A stretch of DNA of 62,994 bases. Source: Anaerolineales bacterium (GTDB lineage Bacteria > Chloroflexota > Anaerolineae > Promineifilales > Promineifilaceae). Under the pieces are notes generated by a model that was not told where the DNA came from, made no database searches, and saw nothing but the letters and a program-made list of their open reading frames with translations. The stretch is taken from positions 1 through 62,994 of the forward strand of contig WTJY01000163.1 in NCBI GenBank assembly GCA_011524645.1, written 5' to 3'. Below, piece by piece: positions 1 through 6,805 of the stretch (positions are counted from its first letter, which is position 1; every line of letters begins with the position of its first letter). The position numbers and the translations under genes are program-made.

Positions 1-1417
1 CTTGTACAGAGGCTCGGCGGTATTGCCCAAGTGGTGCTTCTCTTTCCGCCAATAGATGGTCGAAAATGCGGCTCGCTTCTTGTAAGTCATGCATTTCTAA
101 CATGAGATAGGCGAGTCGTTCATCGGCGGCAACCCCTTCATGAATGGAGCCATATTTCTCGAGAAGCGGGTCGGCGCGACGATACCATTGGGCGCTTTGG
201 GTAAACAAACGCACGATAATCCAATCTTCACCCTTGAGCGCAATCCAATAACTCGGGCGTAAGACGCGCCAGCCGAAATGGAAAAAGAGGTAAATAATAA
301 GAGGGAGGCTGAGGAGACTTTCAAACCAATCGAAAAGGCGTTGGGCCGGTTGATGGTCAACCGTTTGTTCCTGATACCCGCGCGCGCTAATGGCGAGCCC
401 TGCATAAGCATCGCCGAGTGCGATCATGATCGTCCCTTTTTCCGCTTCAATCGCTTTGCGTGCCGGATCATCGGCGGGTCCGGTCATGTTGTTGCTGACC
501 GTTTCTAATTCAGCGAGAGCGATTTCGTATTCAGTGATCGCTTGCTCAAATTTTTCATTATTGGCGAGGGCGCTGGCATATGAATGGCCGACAAATGGCT
601 TGAAAGAAGGCCATAGATTGCTTTTCTCTTTTAAGGCTTGTAGCACCGGAATGGTGTCCGCCCAATTTCCTTCGAGCTGGCGGAAGCGGGCATGAAGATA
701 GATACGTAAATCGGTATAGGCGCTGCGCCACGGGGTGTCGAGTTTCGCTAGATAAAAATCGGCATCCTCGGCCGTTTTTAAGAGCTGTTCCAGCGCCGCT
801 TTGTTTCTTTCATTGCTGTAGGCGCGATAGGTGTTGAGCAATAAATTGACGCTGGCTAAATTTTCTGGCGATTCCGCTTGTGAATCGGCGATTAGGCTAT
901 GGTAGAGCAGGTGTTGGATGTGGATCGTCTCATCTTCGTGTGGGTGGGCTTGATAATAATCATGCGCGCGCCGATGAGTAGCGAGGTAGCCCGCTTTGTC
1001 TTGGCTGATAAAACGCTCGTTGAGAATTTGCCGATTGAGCCCGATGACGCGGTCTTGCTCATCATGCCAACTGCTAATCACAAACGAAAATTTACGCAGT
1101 CGGCCGAGCATCTTTTCATCTTTGCCATCTTCACGGGTGCGTAGTGTTTTGAGCAACTCTAAATCATAGCTATGGGGCACGGCCGCAACCATCAATCCTT
1201 CTTGTACGGCCGCGTGGCTTTTGCTGAGTAGCTGATCGAGGAGATCGGCCGTCAGTGAATACTCTTCTCCTTGACCGACAACCGCTTGGACCAGATCTAG
1301 GCTGGCTTCTTGGGTGGGTTCAGCCCCATTTGGATCGTCGCTGGGACTGTGCTGGGAGACGGCCGTTTCGCCTGTTTCTATTGGTGGCTCGTTATTTTGC
1401 TCAGATGATTCGCTCAT
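1..1417 (-). CDS. Partial TPR-rich protein with a putative winged-helix N-terminus (C-terminus beyond the left edge)
   Basis: An uninterrupted reading frame of 472 codons runs from an ATG at 1415-1417 off the left edge; I checked the frame base by base and it has no stop. The first ~60 residues are Glu/Gln/Ser-rich and look disordered. The next ~120 residues include NERFISQDKAGYLATHRRAH, which resembles the winged-helix segment that follows the NTPase in STAND proteins. The remainder is helical and TPR-like, interrupted by a hydrophobic stretch (SLLSLPLIIYLFFHFGW) that could be a membrane segment. It lies 129 bp downstream of the ATPase gene on the same strand, so the pair is probably one operon. 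Inference: this is the repeat and sensor half of a STAND-like machine carried as a separate polypeptide. The exact function is unknown. Confidence 0.7.
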   Translation of the reverse strand, partial: MSESSEQNNEPPIETGETAVSQHSPSDDPNGAEPTQEASLDLVQAVVGQGEEYSLTADLLDQLLSKSHAAVQEGLMVAAVPHSYDLELLKTLRTREDGKDEKMLGRLRKFSFVISSWHDEQDRVIGLNRQILNERFISQDKAGYLATHRRAHDYYQAHPHEDETIHIQHLLYHSLIADSQAESPENLASVNLLLNTYRAYSNERNKAALEQLLKTAEDADFYLAKLDTPWRSAYTDLRIYLHARFRQLEGNWADTIPVLQALKEKSNLWPSFKPFVGHSYASALANNEKFEQAITEYEIALAELETVSNNMTGPADDPARKAIEAEKGTIMIALGDAYAGLAISARGYQEQTVDHQPAQRLFDWFESLLSLPLIIYLFFHFGWRVLRPSYWIALKGEDWIIVRLFTQSAQWYRRADPLLEKYGSIHEGVAADERLAYLMLEMHDLQEASRIFDHLLAEREAPLGQYRRASVQ

Positions 1418-1546
1418 AACCTATTTTGCTATCTTTTGGGTGATTGAACCGGTCGTGACCGGTCTATCTTGGCTGATATGCCTTAACTAAAAAAGTTTAA
1501 TGGGGTGCAGGCTGATGTTGACGGTTTTTATTCTGTGGTAGATAGA

Positions 1547-2680
1547 CTACCAATCATCATCATCTTCCTCTTCCATGCTCGCCATATCGGCCATGGTGGC
1601 AAGGATACCGGGCATCCCACGGCAATAGGTGTAAATTTTATCAATATCCTCTTCGATGATGTTTCGTTTGCCGAAATATTCCCCCACATGTTCTTTGGTG
1701 AAGGGGGCTAGCCCTGTTTTACCGATGAGCGGCTTATATTCGTTATATTCTGGCGTATCTTGCCCTGCGATCACGAGGAGCATATTGGAATATTGTCGAT
1801 CAACGAGTGGAAGGACGAGATTTTGGTGCATCCATTCTTCCGCTTCATCGGTATGGTCTTCATATGAGTCGATGAGGAACACGAGCCGATGGGTTTGCTG
1901 AATATCGGCGATCGCTTTGCGGAAAGCGCGGTTGATTTGTTTAAGGGCGAGTCGTTTTGCGTCTTCGCCGAGGGGTTGGAAGTCTCCGCCGTTGTCGGTG
2001 ATCGCACCACCGGCCGTTGTTGGGCTAGCATCGGCCGTTTCGGCCGGTAGTTGATCCATTTCATGCCACCAGCTAAAGCTGCTGAGCTCTTCCGCTCCCC
2101 AAACGACTAAGTCTCCCAATAAATCTAAACGATGGGAATCTTGAATGAGGCTATTGACCCGTTCGCGCAAGGTGACACCGCGCAGATGATCGTAGCTGAT
2201 GCCGAGGTCGAAACAGAGATTGCGGATTTCCGGTTCATCAAGATAGAGCATCGTTTTCTCTAAATCGCGAAAATCGACATAGACTTCGCGTGGGGGCTGC
2301 CCTCTTTGCACAATGGTGGCGACCGCATTTTTCTGTCGCAAGACGACCATGTTCATATCGGTGAATCGGTTAACGACTTCGTTTAGGTCGCTAAAGATTT
2401 CGTCTGGATTGTGGAGGAGGGGGCTAATTTGGTGGCGGGCGTAGCGGGTTAGCCAGAGGGTGTCGTACGGCCGTCTTGTCCGGAAATCGATATGGACGAC
2501 CGGATGACGGGCTTTTTCGGCTAAATAGCGCATTTTTTTTACGAGAAACGTTTTGCCCATACCGGTTGGCGCTTCGATTAACATCGTGGCCATCGGGGTT
2601 TCGTTCGCCAACATTTGGCGGTATCTTTTGTGTTGTTTGGTGCGGTTTACAAACCACTCAATGTAATCAACAACGCTCAC
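1547..2680 (-). CDS. P-loop ATPase (AAA/STAND-like) with an internal EAD death-like domain
   Basis: The 377-residue protein has Walker A at residues 37-45 (APTGMGKTF) and Walker B at 266-274 (LVFLIDSYE). A GMP motif near residue 355 resembles the GxP of STAND NTPases. Between the two Walker motifs, residues ~140-195 match the bacterial effector-associated domain pattern (EIRNLCFDLGISYDHLRG, then RERVNSLIQ and RLDLLGDL). That death-like fold is known as a homotypic adaptor in bacterial conflict systems. Placement inside the NTPase core is unusual, since EADs usually sit at a terminus. The tail is acidic (EEEDDDDW). The protein ends just after the GxP region, where a winged helix and repeats would normally follow; these appear instead in the next gene (<1-1417). 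A signalling or conflict role is inferred. Confidence 0.75.
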   Translation of the reverse strand: MSVVDYIEWFVNRTKQHKRYRQMLANETPMATMLIEAPTGMGKTFLVKKMRYLAEKARHPVVHIDFRTRRPYDTLWLTRYARHQISPLLHNPDEIFSDLNEVVNRFTDMNMVVLRQKNAVATIVQRGQPPREVYVDFRDLEKTMLYLDEPEIRNLCFDLGISYDHLRGVTLRERVNSLIQDSHRLDLLGDLVVWGAEELSSFSWWHEMDQLPAETADASPTTAGGAITDNGGDFQPLGEDAKRLALKQINRAFRKAIADIQQTHRLVFLIDSYEDHTDEAEEWMHQNLVLPLVDRQYSNMLLVIAGQDTPEYNEYKPLIGKTGLAPFTKEHVGEYFGKRNIIEEDIDKIYTYCRGMPGILATMADMASMEEEDDDDW

Positions 2681-2773
2681 AGATTAATACCTCAAATCAT
2701 AAAAGTCTATCGATTATTGCGACACACATTGTAACAGTTAACCGATGAGAGAGAAAACGGAATCTTGTTATGG

Positions 2774-2979
2774 TAGCCATTCTCAATTTGCATAGAAATA
2801 ATTGCATTTTGCTTGTCGTCGCAGGCGATCTTTACCCCCAAGGGGTGTTTCGGTGGCTTTGCCACCGAAACACCCCTTCTCATAGTCCCGATTTTCGCGC
2901 CGAAGGCGCGAAAATCGGGACTGAGCGGTAGAATCGCGAGCTTTGATAAGCAAAATCGATGATAAATTGAGAATTGCTG
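2774..2979. mobile_element. MITE-like element with 9-bp target duplication and two perfect hairpins
   Basis: This 206-bp non-coding element is flanked by a perfect 9-bp direct repeat, TTGTTATGG, at 2765-2773 and 2980-2988. Its right end reads inward as CAGCAATTCTCAAT and the left end as TAGCCATTCTCAAT. Inside are two perfect 18-bp stems with 3-nt loops, at 2840-2878 and 2884-2922; the second has a GAA loop. The same ends, duplication length and GAA-loop hairpin occur in the element at 37447-37609. No transposase gene is present, so it would need one supplied in trans. Confidence 0.85.
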
Positions 2980-3019
2980 TTGTTATGGGTAGCTTCAGTC
3001 ACGGCGGTTGTGAACCAAG

Positions 3020-4144
3020 TTAAGGGATTGAGCAGATCGGCCGTGGGAAAGTCAACCCGTTTTTGCGATCGGTGAGCTGGATCGGTGACGATTTCATATA
3101 GTCAATAACTTCTTGCCCGTTTTCAAATTGGTCGGTGCTGAGCAAGAGTGCGGCACACCCTGTGGCGTGTGCGGTCGCCATGCTGGTCCCACCGAGTAGG
3201 GAAACTTGGTCGTCTGGTACGGTCGAGATAATGCTTTCCCCTGGTAGGACCATTTCCGTAATCGCGTTGGTGTTGCCTCGACCGGCGACAAATTCATTGC
3301 CGTCAAAATCGACACCGGTGGCCCCAACCGCGACTACGCTGCTAAAACAGGCCGGTGCGCCGATTGTTTGTCCGTTATAGTCGTTTCCTGTCGTGCCGAA
3401 AATGATAATATCGGCCGCTGCTAGTTTTGCGAAAACTTCGGCATAACGATCCGCAAGCCAGTGATAATCATCACACACGCTATCATAGACATCCCCTTCA
3501 AAAATCGATAGATTGATCACATCGACTTCTGGTAGCTCTTCGGCGATATATTCGAGCGCATCGAGAACATCGGTCACAAAGCGGTAGCCGGTATTTCGAT
3601 TAAGGATTTTGATCGATACCAATTCAACATCTGGGGCCAAGCCGATATCGCTCAGATTCCCGCTTGACGCGATGATGCCAGCCATGTGGGTTCCGTGTCC
3701 TACTTCCGCATCATCTTCGGCCGAACCGACGCCGATTTGGCGGTCACTGCCATCTGGGCAAATGCCAACCCCATCGATGTCGCCGTCTGTGTCGAGGAAG
3801 CACGCTTGATGAACCACTTTGCCCGCTAAATCGATGTGATCTGAATCGATGCCGGTGTCGAAGACGGCGACGGTGATCCCTTCGCCGGTATAGCCACGAG
3901 CGTGCATATCGGTCGCTTCGAGATATTCGGCCGTATTGATGATATCCCCTACTTCATTGCGGTAAATGGTGCGTCGGGCGACGGCCGCGTAGACCCGATT
4001 CCCTAAAATCGTTAGGCTGTGCCTTGTTTCGGCACTGGTGGGGGGCGCGATGAGTAAAACCGCTAAGATTAAGCCGATAACGGCCGCTACACCAACCCCT
4101 GCAAAAAATCCGATTCGGATGAGTCGTTTAATAAGTGTCCACAT
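3020..4144 (-). CDS. Membrane-anchored subtilisin-like serine protease (family S8)
   Basis: The 374-residue protein has one N-terminal membrane segment (~residues 12-34), so the catalytic domain is probably outside the membrane. The catalytic triad is visible: Asp96 in AVFDTGID, His150 in VGHGTHMAG and Ser321 in GGTSMATAH. The oxyanion Asn254 lies in TTGND. The usual GTSMAxPH is GTSMATAH here, with Pro replaced by Ala, which is tolerated in some family members. Residues 40-85 may be a short prodomain. It diverges from the lipoprotein gene at 4275. Its C-terminus ends at residue 374 without an extra domain. It belongs to a region holding two S8 proteases and a CHAT protease. Its substrate is unknown. 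Confidence 0.9.
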   Translation of the reverse strand: MWTLIKRLIRIGFFAGVGVAAVIGLILAVLLIAPPTSAETRHSLTILGNRVYAAVARRTIYRNEVGDIINTAEYLEATDMHARGYTGEGITVAVFDTGIDSDHIDLAGKVVHQACFLDTDGDIDGVGICPDGSDRQIGVGSAEDDAEVGHGTHMAGIIASSGNLSDIGLAPDVELVSIKILNRNTGYRFVTDVLDALEYIAEELPEVDVINLSIFEGDVYDSVCDDYHWLADRYAEVFAKLAAADIIIFGTTGNDYNGQTIGAPACFSSVVAVGATGVDFDGNEFVAGRGNTNAITEMVLPGESIISTVPDDQVSLLGGTSMATAHATGCAALLLSTDQFENGQEVIDYMKSSPIQLTDRKNGLTFPRPICSIP

Positions 4145-4199
4145 GTAAAAAATAACCTGTATTGATTTGAAATTTAAATTTTTTCTTAAAGCGAATATG

Positions 4200-4228
4200 C
4201 CGGAAAAATAGATTCGACTTCGTTTATA
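4200..4228 (+). promoter_or_regulatory. ECF-type promoter P1 upstream of a lipoprotein gene
   Basis: CCGGAAAAA at 4200-4208 and CGTTTATA at 4221-4228 are separated by exactly 12 bp. The same two boxes with the same spacer occur before the genes at 9845 and 11832. GGAA and CGTT boxes are typical of ECF sigma promoters. The lipoprotein ATG is 46 bp downstream. Recognition by the sigma factor encoded at 5385 is inferred. Confidence 0.75.
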
Positions 4229-4274
4229 CAGCTAAATATATCAAATTTGTATCGAACAAGAATGAGGTAATAGC

Positions 4275-4844
4275 ATGAATCTAAAACGAATCTTAGCTGG
4301 CGTATTGATTATTGGACTTTTAGCCGCTTGTGGGGTGCGAGAGCGTTTGCAAGAAGAGGCGGCCGAGGCGATGGCGGAAGCGATTATGGAACAGGCTACC
4401 GGTGTAGACGACATTAATATTGACACCGATGGCGAGTCGATCTCTTATGAAGTGACAGATGAAAATGGAGAGACGGTTAGTGTTGATTTTGGCGCGGAAA
4501 CAACAGATGGCGAGTTCGCGGGCTTAGGCTTTTCGGTCTCTTTGCCCACCGGTGTGGGGTCTGGTGCGGTGCAACGGCTTGCGGAGGGGGGCGCGGAATC
4601 GGCCGTGACCGGACAGTTCCCTGTGACTGATTTGACGGCCGCTGAATTTTATACCCAGATCGAACCGGAGCTAACCGCGCAAGGGTTTGCTTATGATGAT
4701 CCGGCCGAATCTGGCGCAACCTTGCCCGATTTTGAAGATCCATATGCGATTTTAGGTGTTGTGTTTGAGCATCCAGACGGGATTAACTTTACCGTTTTCT
4801 GGGGTGAAGAGATGGTTATTCTCGGCTTTATGCAAGCGGAATAA
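4275..4844 (+). CDS. Small lipoprotein of unknown function
   Basis: The start ATG follows an AATGAGG-type ribosome site. The 189-residue product has a lipoprotein signal (GLLAACG, lipidated Cys at residue 20). A short Glu/Ala-rich helix follows, then an acidic beta-rich domain that includes ITDGESISYEV-like repeats of Asp, Thr and Val. The last ~90 residues (FPVTDLTAAEFYTQIEPEL to the end) look like a small globular alpha/beta domain. I do not recognise the family. It carries the first of three matching ECF promoters, so it is probably co-regulated with the subtilase lipoprotein at 9845 and the lipoprotein at 11832. It is likely displayed on the outer face of the cell. Confidence 0.8.
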   Translation: MNLKRILAGVLIIGLLAACGVRERLQEEAAEAMAEAIMEQATGVDDINIDTDGESISYEVTDENGETVSVDFGAETTDGEFAGLGFSVSLPTGVGSGAVQRLAEGGAESAVTGQFPVTDLTAAEFYTQIEPELTAQGFAYDDPAESGATLPDFEDPYAILGVVFEHPDGINFTVFWGEEMVILGFMQAE

Positions 4845-5114
4845 CCCGCTTTATTGCGGCCGATCTGAGTCTTTGACGATATTGTTCTTCGCCTTGGTTT
4901 GAGTGGTGTATAATTTATCCAGCTCTTTGTGAGACAAGTCGCTGGATAACACCTATTTTGAATGATGATGTCGTTTCGCTTTATCAGAAATCAAGAAATA
5001 GGGACAAATGATAGGGATAGAGATGCTCCTTAGTTGAAGTGATCGCCTTATTTCTATCTTTGATTGGTGTTCCGCAATTGGGATCAAATTATTTCTAAGA
5101 ATTTCTGCTAAATA

Positions 5115-5272
5115 CAGCGTCTCAAAAAAATCTGTTGTTTTGTCTCCCTCCTATGAGGAGGGGGTGGGGGAGGTAGATTTTATAAATTTCTCTCTCTCAC
5201 AGCCCCTCTCCCAACGGGAGATGGGGGCAAAACAGACGGATTTTAAAAAGTTATAAGATTTCTGAGACGCTG
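5115..5272. mobile_element. MITE-like element with 9-bp target duplication, upstream of the sigma gene
   Basis: This 158-bp element is bounded by terminal inverted repeats (CAGCGTCTCA at 5115 and TGAGACGCTG ending at 5272). It is flanked by a perfect 9-bp duplication, TGCTAAATA, at 5106-5114 and 5273-5281. The interior carries the G-rich/C-rich palindromic core also seen at 20.3, 35.2, 37.7, 38.9 and 56.3 kb. It has no coding capacity. It lies in the 540-bp gap before the sigma operon, about 110 bp upstream of the sigma start, so it could influence expression of that operon. Confidence 0.88.
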
Positions 5273-5384
5273 TGCTAAATATCATCGGTTAAAAATCCGG
5301 CTTCACTTGTGTTTTTCGGTTTAATCAGCTTTGTCTTGCTTCGTAAACCGACTTAATCTGTCTTGTTATCACTTGTTGTCGCTT

Positions 5385-6119
5385 ATGGATTTAGATGCCC
5401 TAAATGTTGTTGGTCTATCGACCGCGTGCCAAGAGCAAAGCAACTTGTATTTTGCTCGCCAATCGTTTGATCCAAAATATTGCTATGAGCTATTTCGGCG
5501 GGCGATTGTTTCTCAATCTGATGAGGCTTGGACGGCCGTTTATCAGCAATATACCCCACTCGTCAAAAGCTGGATTCACAAAAACAGCTTGTGGCAGAGT
5601 CAGCAAGCCGCTCATGATATAGATGAGGTGGTGAATCGGGTATTTGCCAAGATGTGGCGCTGTATTTCGATAGAAAAATTTACTTCTTTTGCCGATCTGG
5701 CTTCACTTTTACGTTATTTACAGATGTGTGTTCATAGTGAATTGGTTGATATAGGGCGGGTGGCAGCGCGACATACGGCCGTTTTAGAATCGGAAACCTT
5801 GTTTGCTGATGCTGAGTCAGATGTGCCATCCGAAGAATACCAAGCCCACCAAACCAGCGCGAGCGCGGAGCAAGAAGTGACAACGGCCGCGCAAAAAGAT
5901 GCTTTGTGGCATCTGGTCAGCGCTAAATTGAATAGTGATGCAGAGCGGATCGTTTTTTATGAGACGTTTGTTTTATGGCAAAAGCCGCGCCAAATTGCGG
6001 CCGGTCATACCGACATTTTTCGTAATACGAAGGAGGTGTCGCGGGTAAAAGATAACTTGATCGCTCGCCTGCGACGAGATCGCGAATTACATCAATCATT
6101 AATCGATTTGTCCCTTTGA
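5385..6119 (+). CDS. ECF-like RNA polymerase sigma factor
   Basis: I chose the ATG at 5385 (244 residues); a TTG at 5331 would add 18 residues. Region 2 is recognisable in the first half: LFRRAIVSQSDEAWTAVYQQ, then DIDEVVNRVFAKMWR and LASLLRYLQMCVHSELVD. This matches the core-binding and -10 reading helices of sigma-70 family proteins. A region-4-like helical segment follows near residues 180-230 (DAERIVFYETFVLWQKPRQI, then RVKDNLIARLRRD). The linker is acidic and variable. It is the first gene of a tight operon, with 49 bp to the zinc-finger gene. A weak relative of the nearby ECF promoters (CCGG at 5297, GGTTTAAT at 5318) may give autoregulation. Target recognition at the three matching promoters is inferred. 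Confidence 0.75.
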   Translation: MDLDALNVVGLSTACQEQSNLYFARQSFDPKYCYELFRRAIVSQSDEAWTAVYQQYTPLVKSWIHKNSLWQSQQAAHDIDEVVNRVFAKMWRCISIEKFTSFADLASLLRYLQMCVHSELVDIGRVAARHTAVLESETLFADAESDVPSEEYQAHQTSASAEQEVTTAAQKDALWHLVSAKLNSDAERIVFYETFVLWQKPRQIAAGHTDIFRNTKEVSRVKDNLIARLRRDRELHQSLIDLSL

Positions 6120-6168
6120 TTGATTTGTATTCGATTGATCAATACAAGCACTAAGGAAGTGGACAATT

Positions 6169-6774
6169 ATGCTTGAACAAAAATTGCTTGCACAGTTGTA
6201 TCGTCATCAATGCCCTTCATCTGAACAGTTGGGGGAATTTTATTTAGAATTATTATCGGAAACGGCCACTGTCGCGGTACAAGACCACTTGACTGCTTGC
6301 CCGCACTGCCAACAAGAGCTTCAGAGCTTAAAGCGGTTTATTACGGAAAACCGGTTGCCGTATGGGCTGGGGGCACCGGCCGAGCCTGTGAAAGCCCCAT
6401 CTGTTCGCGTGTTGATCGCGGAACTGATTAGCGGTTTTCTTCCCGGCCAAGCGGCATCCGCTATGACCGTTCGTGGTCAAATCGACCCGAATGAAGGGCC
6501 ACAGGTGTATGGCGCGGAGATGTATCAATTTGCGATTGAAGTGAGTGAAGATTTGAATAGCCCGCTTCATCGTATGATTACCGGCTTGATGCTGGCTTCT
6601 GACCCTGAAATGCCGGTCGATCAAGTTCAGCTAATCGAAAATGGGGTTTCTCTGCACGATGCTGAAATCGATGAGTTTGGGAACTTTGTTTTTAGTCAGG
6701 TTAATCCTGGACTTTATTCGTTGCAAATCACAGGGGTGGGAATTCAGATAAATTTGTTGCCTATCTATTTGTAA
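6169..6774 (+). CDS. Zinc-finger putative anti-sigma protein with a C-terminal beta-sandwich
   Basis: The 201-residue product has an N-terminal segment ending in DHLTACPHCQQELQSL, the His-x3-Cys-x2-Cys arrangement of zf-HC2 anti-sigma domains. Around residues 70-115 is a linker. The C-terminal half (VRGQIDPNEGPQ through LYSLQITGVGIQ) resembles a transthyretin-like or carboxypeptidase-regulatory beta-sandwich. No membrane segment is visible, unlike many classical anti-sigmas, so it is probably cytoplasmic. It lies 49 bp after the sigma gene and 31 bp before the TPR-CHAT gene. Inference: it holds the sigma factor and may be the cleavage target of the CHAT protease. Confidence 0.65.
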   Translation: MLEQKLLAQLYRHQCPSSEQLGEFYLELLSETATVAVQDHLTACPHCQQELQSLKRFITENRLPYGLGAPAEPVKAPSVRVLIAELISGFLPGQAASAMTVRGQIDPNEGPQVYGAEMYQFAIEVSEDLNSPLHRMITGLMLASDPEMPVDQVQLIENGVSLHDAEIDEFGNFVFSQVNPGLYSLQITGVGIQINLLPIYL

Positions 6775-6805
6775 GCATTCTGTTACTGTACTTATAATAG
6801 GGGGT

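Noticed and set aside
5297-5325. A fourth ECF promoter before the sigma gene
   Set aside because: CCGG and GGTTTAAT are at similar spacing, but both boxes deviate from the three clear copies; kept only as a weak possibility.
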